Shown: one piece after another, positions 47,761 through 58,260 of the stretch
How positions within the stretch are numbered: position 1 is the stretch's first letter
Layout: each line of letters starts with the position of its first letter
Assembly (NCBI GenBank): GCA_007258455.2
Contig: VDFB02139063.1
Coordinates: 62,001-126,000, forward strand
Reading direction: 5' to 3'
Source: Sequoia sempervirens
Lineage: Eukaryota; Streptophyta; Pinopsida; Cupressales; Cupressaceae
Length of the DNA: 64,000 nucleotides
Made by a program: the position numbers and the translations under genes
Notes under the pieces: generated by a model
Told to the model about the DNA's origin: nothing
The model's input: the letters and a program-made list of their open reading frames with translations, nothing else
The model's database searches: none

Positions 47761-47826
47761 CTTCCACTCGTCTTCTTTCTCCACCATCTTCTATTGCTCT
47801 TTTTGTTAACACTTTTAAGATTTGAG

Positions 47827-50800
47827 ATGGGAATTTCCATGGTTCATAGATGTTTTGCTCTGGCCTTTCTGGTGCTTGCATTCACAGCCTGCTCAGGTGG
47901 GTCTCTCGGTGCTTAATTAGGTTTCGGTTTGATGGTGTTTTTGGGGTGACAATTGGGTGGGCTGAATAATTTTGAGTAACAGTGTTTTGATTGAATTGAT
48001 CATTCTTGGTTGTAGATGCCGGTGGAAGGAGGTTATTGCAGGCGAGGAGGCTTGCTAATAGCACCCAAAAGCATCTGGCTGTAAACTTGGGAGGGTGGCT
48101 CAATATTGAAGGATGGATCAAACCCTCGCTCTTCGATGGCATTGTTGACAATGATTTGCTGGTAGTTATTATTCAAGTTCTTTAGTGGAGAGCAAGGCTT
48201 TGATGCAACTATTGAGATTTTACATATGATAAATTGTATTGGTTCAGGATGGAACACGGATTCAATTGAAGTCGGTGAAATTGGGAACCTATGTAGTTGC
48301 AGAAAATGGAGGAGGAGATGTTGTTGCAGTCAACAGGACAGATCCCTCCGCATGGGAGACTTTCAGGGTATGCATAACAGTATGATTTTATGTGACTGTT
48401 TATTGCTATATTTTTTAAGGTTTAGATGGTTTTATGAGGTATCTCACTTGTTTTTAATGGAGGATTTTATATCATCGTGGAGTTCATTTTGCTATCTGAT
48501 AGTTTATACTGATATCTTTTGGCTGAGAGCCAAAGGCTAAGGGATGTCCATTTTGTCAAAGTTGTTAGGAGCATTGATCCCTACCTCATCTCTTATATCA
48601 TACTTTTGGGAGTTTGAACCTTGGTAGATGAAGTAATCAAGGAACATACCATCATCCTCATCAATTGTACAAAACCAATTGAACTACCCTCACTTTTACT
48701 TAATGACTTTTTTGAAAAAACAAAATGCAAGCTCTGTTCTCTTGGACCATAGTCTAAGCAAGGAGTTGAGAGTCAAGTATCCATTTCAACAGACTTGACC
48801 GAATCCTGACCTCATCCTTTATATCATACTTCTAGAAGTTTGAACCTTGATGGATGTAGTAATCAAAAAACATACCATCACCCTCATCAATCATGATCAA
48901 CCAATTGAATACCCTAACTTTAACAAACAAAAATGCAAATAGGCTTGAGAGTTGACCTTCCTTGTAAGAAAATTTAGTGTGTTTTTCATGTTGCAGATAT
49001 GGCGTGTGAAAGCGGGGACCTACCAGCTGAGAGTTAACAATAAACAGTTCGTAGGAGCAGCTAATGGGGGAGGTGGAATTGTGAATGCGGTTGCAACGAC
49101 ACCTGAGACATGGGAAACATTTCAGATCATAAGAAATCCGGCCAATTCAAGTCGGGTGCACATCAAGGTTTCAAATGGAATGTACATCCAGGTATGTGTT
49201 TCTCATATGAGTTCATTCATGTGGGAGTAATAGAGCAGTATAATTGAAATGCATTGTGCAATGCTCTTTGAAGGCCCTGTCAAAAGATCAGCTGACGGCG
49301 GACTTCCAAGGGGAGCCTGGATGGGACGATGATAATGCCGCTACCTTCGATATGAGTATTGTTGGACGGATGCAGGGAGAGTTTCAGATCTCTAACGGCT
49401 ATGAACCCGACAAAGCAGCTGAAGTCTTAAACGTAATCAACTCTTCTTCAATTTTGAGATAAATTGTCTTCCCCTCATTTGACATATTCCCCTTACATGT
49501 TAAAGTTTGATTTTTATAGGAACACAGAAGCACCTACATTACAGAGGATGATTTTGTCTTCCTCTCCAATCACAGTATAAACACTGTGAGAATCCCAGTG
49601 GGATGGTGGATTGCAAGTGACCCAAATCCCCCCGCTCCTTTTGTTGGAGGATCTCTCAAGGCACTCGACACAGCCTTCACTTGGGCTCTGTAAGTGATTT
49701 CCTCCCAAACCAGGGGACAAATTGGGTGGGTTAAGTTCTAATTAGAAAATTCCTTAGGAGAGTTCACATGACGGTTTCGAATCTATGTTGCAGGAAGCAC
49801 GGTCTCAAAGTGATCGTTGATCTTCATGCTGCTCCGGGCTCACAAAATGGAGATGAGCACAGCGGAAGCAGAGATGGCTTTATAGAATGGACTGACTCAA
49901 AGAACATCGAAACCTCCCTTTCTGCCATTGATTTTCTTGCTGCCAGGTAGAGCTCAAAATGCCAGTAGTTGTGGTCAATGCAGGTAGTGAATAAGTAGGG
50001 ACAATTGTGCCATGACCACAACTCATGAATTGCTTTTTTTTTTTTCAAACATCGATTTCGTTTAAACAATACATTCTAAATTTTGATTTGTATGTAGGTG
50101 GTTCATCTGAAATCACAGCCTTTTCTAATAAAATTAATACAATTTAAAATGAACTTAGAATGTATAATTTAAACAGTAATAACCTAATCCTTCTAAGATG
50201 TTGAAATGGGTATGACAGATACGGGGCTCATGAAGCATTACTGGGCATTGAGCTGCTTAATGAACCGCGGTCCCCTGGAGTAGATCTGAATAACTTGACC
50301 AATTATTACAGCCAAGGCTACAACACTGTTCGAAAGCATTCTCCCACGGCTTATGTGATAATGAGCAACAGGATCGGCCCTGCAGACACCAAAGAACTTT
50401 TCCCCATAAACGAAGGTCTAACCAATACTGTAGTGGATGTACATTTTTACAACCTGTTCGATGACACCCTATTCAAAAACATGACCGTTGAGCAGAATAT
50501 CGACTACATCAAGAACCAGAGAGCCACCACTCTGCAGAGCCTTGTTACTTCCGATGGCCCCCTCATTCTTGTTGGTAAAATTCTTTACAATGGTCATAAT
50601 TTTTTTTGAAATTTTAGATAAATCAGTCAAAGTTTAGAGTATACTGTTTAAGTCTTGTCTTATTATTTTAATTTGTAAAATTTTATATATGAAGATTGAT
50701 TTTGAAAATTTCAAGCTTAGAATTTACTGTTTAAGTCTTGCCTTAATTTGTAAAATTCTGCATATGACGATTGGTTTTGAAAATTTCAGGGGAATGGGTA

Positions 50801-50971
50801 GCGGAATGGATGGTGGAAAATGGATCGAAGTCTGATTATCAGAGGTTTGCAGATGCACAGCTGGAGGTATATGGAGAGGCCTCTTTTGGATGGGCTTATT
50901 GGACCTTAAGAAATGTTAATCAGCACTGGAGCTTTGAATGGATGGTGAACAATCAATACATTAGACTCTAA
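47827..50971 (+). CDS. Glucan 1,3-beta-glucosidase-like protein (GH5 with N-terminal fascin-like domain), nine exons
   Basis: Exons: 47827-47896, 48016-48161, 48248-48367, 48997-49191, 49274-49432, 49520-49689, 49794-49946, 50219-50574 and 50790-50971. All eight introns are GT-AG and phases agree, giving 1551 nt and 516 residues without a stop. Residues 1-23 form a signal peptide (FALAFLVLAFTAC). VNLGGWLNIEGWIKPSLF (about 46-63) is typical of plant exo-1,3-beta-glucanases. A fascin-like beta-trefoil domain (about 73-190) includes TYVVAENGGG and KQFVGAANGGG. The GH5 domain runs from about 230 to the end; NTVRIPVGWW, DLHAAPGSQNG, LLNEP (acid/base Glu353) and VGEW (nucleophile Glu458) are intact. 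The expected role is secreted hydrolysis of beta-1,3-glucan in the cell wall. The length is normal for the family and this is the only intact gene in the window. Exon edges are my reading, without transcript support. Confidence 0.93.
48570..48965 (+). repeat. Direct repeat inside intron 3 of the glucanase gene
   Basis: 48576-48692 and 48803-48921 are similar over about 118 bp (CTCATCTCTTATATCATAC / CTCATCCTTTATATCATAC, AACATACCATCATCCTCATC / AACATACCATCACCCTCATC), spaced 227 bp. This makes intron 3 the longest intron. Confidence 0.8.
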
Positions 50972-53825
50972 ACAATCTTTTCCATCTTAAAAAGTCAATA
51001 AGAACAGAAATCTTATCAGAATAATGTTTATAAAACTTCCCTAAAATCTCTCGGAAATGATTCTGGAATCCATCTTCATTGTCGGCCATCCGCAGCTCTA
51101 ATTGACCCTAAACCATTCAATTCTCGTGGTGGATGGCCTTCCACCACGTTATACTCGAATAATATTAGATTTCTCTTTCATCGTTGTCTTTTGTGTTTGG
51201 AGGATGATAGCGAGATTCCTTTTTGTCACCATCTCGTATTTCTGCTTTACCCATTATCTCATTCACGTGTTATAATCGTGCGGTAGTTAATGGGGAGAGA
51301 TATTTAATATAATCATATATCTAATTTAAATAAAAAATAACGTTTATCTAGTATTTTTATGTTCATTTGTTCGTATATATTAATTTTATTAATTAATCGC
51401 AGTTCAAAATCATGTTATATTCTGAATTTTAATTAATGAATAAATAAATCAAATGCGCATTCGAAATGTTGGATAGATATTATGCAAATAATATTGTTCT
51501 CTTAAAGTGATTTAAACTTTTGAAAGAAAAAATATTTTATAAATAAATCATATTTTCTATAAATATTTTATTTTATATTAATTAAAATATAATGATAAAT
51601 AGATTTGGTTCAGGATAATAAGTTGAGATTAATATCAAGATTAAATCTTATTTTTAGTTAGAGTTTGGAAAATAAACAATGATATTGAAGATGGGATTAA
51701 TTTATCACTATGTTAAAATTTAAGGGCTTGATCAAACAATTGTCTTGGAGTAGGGCCTACAAATAAATTGTGCTCGACTAGAGTTTAGATAAGTGTCCCT
51801 AAACCTAATCTCCATGCTTGCAAACTTGATCTTTGCATTTGTAGAAGTAAGAGCTAGCATGCAAATCTAAACTTGTGCTCGTGAAACTGAATTGGTAAGA
51901 ATCTAGATTTTATAATTCATTTTTCACGACCTTTTGATGTTCAAATCACAAGGTAAGGAACTATTGATGTTTAAAAACACAGGGGATCTACTTAATTGTG
52001 AGGGTCATGTTGTCCTTAGTTAAACTTCTAGGAGGATTGATTAATGGTTTTGAAATAATGATCGAAGATAACAAGAAATCATGCAAGAATGCCTAAGGTG
52101 ATGTATGCTTTAATAGTACAATTAGATTCATTAATAATGATGCTATAATGACTTGCAAGTGGATTTTGATATTGCAAAAAAAAATTTGTGCTCTAATTCA
52201 AAAGGGTATGACATCATAGTAGCCTTGCTGTGGATTACACAACATGCCTCAATTCTTCTAAAATTGGGGACCCCTCTTTTCAAATTATAATAGTTTAGCG
52301 TTCTTTAATTAAATGTTCTTTGTGCACTTTGTAATTGTTCATGGCCTTGTTGATAAATGATTTGAAATAATCTATGTTAGCTTGTGAACTTCTCCTATAG
52401 TTTCCCATGTCTATTCATTGTTGTGTTAGTTGCTAGTCTAGCTTGGTTTTATCTAAGTGGCACTTTGTGTCTACATTTTGAATATTGAAACTATTCTTAT
52501 GTTGAAAACTCATCCTTTCATGCTCAATCTTACTTATATAGATCTTTGTCTTAGGTCCATCCACCTTTTGTTTTAATTGATTATTGACTTATGATTATCG
52601 GTTCCAAAAACTTATGTTATTTTCTCATAGTATAATTTAGTAAAATAATAACCATATTGAAGTAATTGGATAGAAAAATGATAGTATATTTTTTCCCGAG
52701 CCTACAATAATTTAGGGATGGCAATGTGTTCTTGAGGTCAAATGGCTAAATTTTTCTACTCACATCTTTCTTACCAATGTTTAAGCCTAGTCTATATTGA
52801 TCAAGTAGTATGATTTTTCTAGACCTTTAGATGATGCCTCAAGCCTATATTCTTTAGTTCTTTGCATAGTGACTTGTGGGGCCAGTTCTAATTACTTAAT
52901 TCATTTTCCAAGAATATAGAGCCTATGGACAATTGGCTTGCAACCTTGAGACAATTGGTTGAGCTAATCATGGTATATGTTTCCATGAGCCTATGATGGT
53001 TCATGGGTGGCCTTGCATTGTTCACAGGTTTAAATAATTAAATTAAATAGCAAGTGAATTACCTCAACTCTTTAAGCTCAAGCTATTGATCTGAACATGT
53101 TTTATCATCACCATTGGTTCTTGATAGAATTTAATGAATAAAGTAAAGAAGGGATAAATGGAATCCTACACAGAGGATGCAGGTGCATACAATCATGGGC
53201 ATTGTTGGATTAAAATGCTTCTAATAGAACACATTGCCTAGTAACACTTTTAAGCTTTGATAGAACTTGAACTTTCTTAGGTCATTCAATTAACTTAAAT
53301 CAATGACCACAAATACAACACCTTGCTATATAAAATATAATTCATGAAAAAAATGATGGTCAAGTGCATTCTAGAAACATACTATAGGCTCACAATGCAG
53401 GAGCATATCATGGGCGAAGCAATCTTGCATCACCCAAAAATATTTTATTTTATTATTTTTTGTTTTTTAAGATTTTTTGTAACTTTTTAGTTGTTTCTAG
53501 TTTGCACACTCCCATTGTAAAAGATAGTTGTGGTTGTAAAGGATTTTTTGGCCTAATCAACATTCTCTATTCATATTGAGTTTGGTATCAAGATGTAACA
53601 TTTACGATAACAATTTTAACTTTACAAAAATGTAGGAAAAAAATAGATTTTGATATCTACGAGACTTGGCCATGTAAATCTCATGCAAATTATTCTAAAT
53701 ATTAGTCTAATCATCTATCCCCCATTGAGAAGAAATGGAACCTAAAAGTAGGTGGATAAGGAATCTAGGTTTATTGATAAGATTGACCACATCTAGTAGT
53801 AGGTTCACGAGATATTACAATATAC
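50972..53825. other. Intergenic stretch downstream of the glucanase gene
   Basis: About 2.85 kb of AT-rich sequence. An AATAAG close after the stop (about 50997) may act in polyadenylation. No gene or repeat boundary recognised. Confidence 0.45.
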
Positions 53826-54235
53826 TAATTAGCAACGATCAACATTATACTCCTTACTAGTTTAAGGTTGGTGATAAAGTTTAGATTCATCTACAAAAAG
53901 AGTGTCTTTAAGTTTCACACATAGAAAACGACCCCTTTGATATGGTCTACACACCATCCTCAAATAGATTAGTGAGAATGCCTTTGAGCTCAATCTGCCC
54001 TATTTCTTGGATTGCATATAATATTTAATAAAGATTTATTGCATTCATATTTCCACCATCATTGAACACTATTAATGTTGTTGAACATCTTCATAGTATA
54101 GAAATATATTTAGGAACCACCATCTCATTTAACTTAGATCAAGTCACAAAGAATTTTGTTAAGACACTAAAAATGATAGATTCCTCTCTACTATGTGGTG
54201 TAGGAAGGACAATTTCCTCACAAGGTTAAAGGTTT
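53826..54235 (+). pseudogene. Gypsy integrase C-terminal remnant
   Basis: Reads SNDQHYTPY, a stop, FKVGDKV, a stop, IHLQKECL, then in shifted frames ENAFELNLPYFLD and YLGTTISFNLDQVTKNFV. In intact gypsy proteins this order is 'TFKVGDKVWLHLQKERL...NAFELxxPPFL', just after the integrase core. The stop after GDKV stands where Trp is usual. No core domain remains nearby. The insertion is old, with several stops and frameshifts in 400 bp. Confidence 0.6.
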
Positions 54236-54339
54236 ATGGTTGGAGTTAATTTTTTTGATAATATAAGCTACACCTATATGATGTAGTACCCTTTACACAA
54301 AAAATCCCTATGGGCTAGAGTTCATAAGTTCATAGTAAC

Positions 54340-56050
54340 AAAATAAAACCCAGTAATAATAGACAAACAAAACATAGACACAACACAAAAAACAAAGAAA
54401 AAAACCCTAGAGAGCATACAAGACCCACACCATCACCTAGCTAAGTTCTCCCATTCCTCCATGAGGAATTTAAGCATCACCACTGGCCTGACTAGTATTG
54501 GGATCAACCTTAGTCACATTCTTTTTTACTTCCCCCTTCAACATAATAGAGAGAGTGACCGCTGAACTTGGTGGATAACTTTTATGGTAAAGTAGGTTAG
54601 CCTGTTGAGTTTCCTCTCCAAGGTACAAACATGGGCTTGTAGTTCTTTGTAGTCTTCATTGTTAGCAACATTCGACAGATTGGTCTCCTCTTCCAAAACC
54701 CAATGATTGGAGCTCCTCCTATATCATCTTGTTAATTCCAAAAAATGACTTAGAGTCTCAATATACTCCTTGGTTTCCTCAATAGTTTCCTCCATGGTGT
54801 CATGCTTGTTGTCCGCACACTTAATGTCATGTTTAGAATTGAGCACCAAAAAATTCATTAATGTGGACACCAAGTTTTTGTTTTGCTAGCTGGTTAGAAC
54901 GCCTGATGTTGGTAGGTTCCACACTAGTATCCCTACCCATGTCCATCAAATTTTCCACCTCCTTGAAATATTTAGTGTCATTTTCACCCTCCTCATTTTC
55001 AGTGGTGGGTTCTTCCAAATATAAAGTAATGCCCTTTTAGTTTTTTTTCTTAGATTTGGCCTTACCTATCGGTTTTCCCCCTTCTTTGTAGGAGTGTTTT
55101 TTAATTCGCCCAACCCAACAAAAAAATTAGTTGGATCTTGCCTAGGGTCCCCCTTTTTCTTTTTGGTAGGTTATTTGGGTTTAGTGTCTGTAGGGGGCTA
55201 GTTGGGAGGGAGGCAGAGTTTCCTCTTTGAACCAACGATAACAATAGGGGAGGGTTTCAGGGGAGAAGATTTAGAGGGTTTGAGATCCTCAACCTTAGTG
55301 GTAAAGATAGGTTTTGGGGGGCATAAGGCTAAATAAAATTGATACTAGTGGAGAATGAGCCCCTGGTGAAGGGGGAGGAGGGTTTTTCCAAATTTTTGGC
55401 AGCAGGATCTAAGGTCTCTTTAACAAGGCTTTCAAGATACGATAACATAAAGAAAGGGAAGCTAATGAGGAGCTAATGACATAAATGATTAAGGAGAGGC
55501 ATATGGTAAAAATAATAGCATTTGAAATGGCCTTCTAAAGTAATGTATTTCATATTGACAAGGAAAACTTGGTCCCAAGGTGTGGGGAGCTTACTCCTGT
55601 TGTAGCCAACATGAAGTTTTGAAAGATGCTCGTTATCCTTGAAGAACTGTTGCATACTATCCATATCCTACACTTTCATGTGTTTTTTTGAGTTTCTGCC
55701 CTGTGCAAGAAAGCCCAATGGCTTGGGCTATCACATCTTCACTCACTTCAAATAAAATGCTGCCAACAGTCACCCTTCAATTGTACCAATTGTTGGAGAA
55801 CTGAGAAGAGACTTTTTCATCATGACCTTTTAGGCATTCCATCAGAGAGGCCAAGCCCCCTTTGACATAGATGTGCCACAAGGGTCTGTGCAAGATCATG
55901 GAGGTCCAAAAAGTGGCAATATGAAAGAAAGACATTTTTAACTTGCCTAAAAATGTGAAAATACGCTTTGACTTTTTCTAGGCTTGGGTAGAAAGTACAT
56001 GGTGCCATAGAAAACACTAAAGGAAAATGAATATCCATTACCAAATAGAT
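54340..56050 (-). pseudogene. ORF2-like plant transposon protein, minus strand, decayed
   Basis: Leftward from 56044: APCTFYPSLEKVKAYFHIFR; then VGSILFEVSEDVIAQAIGLS at about 55770-55690; after a frameshift SKLPTPWDQVFLVNMKYITL, EGHFKCYYFYHMPLLNHLCH (to about 55473). These parallel the Athila ORF2 at 26391-27240 (VATKERIAEVTGL, LPEPWKKIAVYVIKYITCEG, HFKLLNHMRH). A Lys/Pro-rich tail with many stops leads to EEPTTENEEGENDTKYFKEV (near 55018) and a short coiled-coil-like stretch near 54780. The role of this family is unknown. The neighbouring segment at 56499-57898 may be the C-terminal half of a related copy. Confidence 0.5.
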
Positions 56051-56111
56051 ATCTGTTTCCTGTGTATTAAATCCGAAAAAGGAAAACTTGAGTCATTTTC
56101 ACTATGCTTTT

Positions 56112-56273
56112 TATAATATTACATCAATATAATATAATATATTATAACATAATATAATATATTATAACATAATATAATATATTATAACATAATATAATAC
56201 TATATAATTATATAATATAATTTAATATAATATAATATAATTATATAATATAATTTAATATAATATAATATAA
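56112..56273. repeat. TA-rich tandem repeat at the gap edge
   Basis: Three copies of a 24-bp unit AATATAATATATTATAACAT(+4), then irregular TATAA repeats, ending at the N run. Confidence 0.92.
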
Positions 56274-56373
56274 NNNNNNNNNNNNNNNNNNNNNNNNNNN
56301 NNNNNNNNNNNNNNNNNNNNNNNNNNNNNNNNNNNNNNNNNNNNNNNNNNNNNNNNNNNNNNNNNNNNNNNNN
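56274..56373. other. Assembly gap (100 N)
   Basis: Exactly 100 N. Low-complexity sequence on both sides explains the break; true size unknown. Confidence 0.99.
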
Positions 56374-56462
56374 GAAAATGTTGAAATTGAAAATGAAAAT
56401 CTTGGAATTGTTATTGAAAATGTTGATAGCATTGAAAATATTGAAAATGAAATTGTTTTTGA
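56374..56462. repeat. Degenerate TTGAAAATG repeat right of the gap
   Basis: Irregular repeats of (A)TTGAAAATG for about 90 bases, starting at the gap. Confidence 0.85.
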
Positions 56463-56498
56463 TTGATTAAGCAGGGAAAGGGCCCTGACCTGAACAAA

Positions 56499-57898
56499 TT
56501 AGTACATCAAGATAAGAATAGCAGGTGGTGAGAAACAACAAAAAATAGGGATCCCACCACACTTCCCCCTCCCACAAATAAAATGCTTAACCATTCCCAT
56601 ACGATTAAACATAGCAGTTCTATCATAGGAATCAAAATACCTTAACCTAGCATCATTAGCATCCTTTCCTAACCATCTAAAGTACTTATTAACATCTATC
56701 ATAGAGTCCCTACTTAAAATATAAACAACATTATAGATATTTAAGTTTTGGCCCCATCGGCCATTACTAGTAATAACAGTCTTAGAAAAAAAAGAAAAAA
56801 AAGCCATCAGAACAAAAAGAAAAAATAGCACAGTGAAGCAACCATGTTATGCTTCCTTGATCAGCTTCCAAGAATTCATCAAGTCTTCAACAATGTTGTT
56901 CAGTATTTCCTTCGACTCCATCTTTCTAGCCAAATCCACGCCTTCACCCACTACTTTTTTCTTTTGCTAATTTTTAATTTTTCCCATACCAGAAATAGTA
57001 GCCATAACAGCCTTCTTCATGACAGCATCAACCACCAAGCACACACTCTTAACCGCTTCTTCCAAGGTTTGAATTCTACTATCATTTCCTTTTTCTTTCA
57101 TACCTTTCTCCAGATCCTGCAGCCTATCCTCAATTATACTCATCACCACATCTTTGAGGGCTTGAAGTTTGTTGTCCTCCACCTCATGTATCATTTCTTC
57201 CAAGACCTACATCCTCTCCTCCAGTCTTTTAATCCTCTCATTCTTGTCAACTTTGGCCTTGTCTTCTTCTTTTCCAGTTTTTTCTTCCTTCTCTGTATTT
57301 TCAGTAGCATTTCCTTCCTCCTCTTCCCGAACCATCTCATGCTGCGACACCTCTACCTTATCTTCATCACCATTACCATCTTCACTTTTCGCTTCCAAGT
57401 CCTCCTCAGCCGAGTTGCCACCCAACTATCAAGAATCTCTTCAGTTGATGAATCAGTATCTTCCTCTTCTTTCTTTTCCACACTATCTTGCGGACTGTGG
57501 GTGCTTTTCTCCTTAGGGGTCTGTGAGTTTCTGTTACTTTCCTATCCCTTCGATGTCACCATTGCCAGTCTCTTTGACCTCCTTCCACTGAGGTTTTAGC
57601 CTTTCATCTCGTTATCATCCTGTATAGTAATAGTGTCCACCTCTTCCCCAAGTTCATGCAGAAACAATTTTCTCTTCTTTTTAGTCCCCATCTCCATTGA
57701 AACATCCTTTCTTTTCTCCAGTGTAATCAAAATCAAGTCCTTCCATAGAGCAGTATCAGGACTTTGTGATTTTTTACTAGATTTTTTAGACTTAGGGTGG
57801 GGACTGTCTTCCAGAAGCTCAACTTTCACCAAGCTTTGGGGTTTGGGGTCTTCAATCGACTTGAGAACTAGGTTTTTCTGAGGGGTCTTAGAAAGCAC
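56499..57898 (-). pseudogene. Acidic coiled-coil protein remnant with hydrophobic C-terminus, minus strand
   Basis: From 57898 leftward: a Lys/Ser-rich part (SPHPKSKKSSKKSQSPDTAL), KKRKLFLHELGEEVDTITIQ, GRRSKRLAMVTSK, then an acidic stretch (MGGNSAEEDLEAKSEDGNGD). A coiled coil follows with heptads (ERIKRLEERM, EDRLQDLEKGMKE, RIQTLEEAVKSV) to about 56970. A last frame from 56831 begins with a hydrophobic segment (LFFLFVLMAFFSFFS). Several stops and frame changes. RRSKRLA resembles RRSNQLA in the neighbouring ORF2-like remnant (near 54880), so both may be tails of the same family. I cannot name it. The plus-strand open frame over 56844-57599 is its shadow. Confidence 0.45.
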
Positions 57899-58260
57899 AA
57901 ATTTTCAAATGGCTCTTATGATGCCCTAGTGTAACGGTGGATCGGCCCCATGTGTAAGACTCTAGCTTAGGGACGAAAATAAAAACAAAGGAAAAAAAAA
58001 ATTCTTGATGTCTTATGTGGTTGAGGATGGGAAAGTGGTATCCATAGACGGGTTGCTAGCACCCTTCGAGGGTAAAATATTTCATAACAATGAAACAAAC
58101 TTTGTGTATCACCTAATTACATGAGAACCCCTAAATGGTTACTTGAAATAGATGAGAACATAATAGATAATCTTGATGGAAAAAAATCATCACAAACAGT
58201 TCGGTTGTGGGCTACAAATATGTTCAATCAATAATTTTCTGATAAGACATTAACTGAACA
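57899..58260. other. Spacer between two remnants
   Basis: About 360 bases; includes CCTAGTGTAACGGTGGATCG near 57924. No feature recognised. Confidence 0.4.

Noticed and set aside
47882..48257. Minus-strand open frames over exon 2 of the glucanase
   Set aside because: Shadows of a confirmed exon; no coding signature of their own.
56844..57599. 251-codon plus-strand open frame
   Set aside because: Shadow of the minus-strand acidic coiled-coil remnant; composition is Phe/Ser/Leu from complementing Lys/Glu codons.
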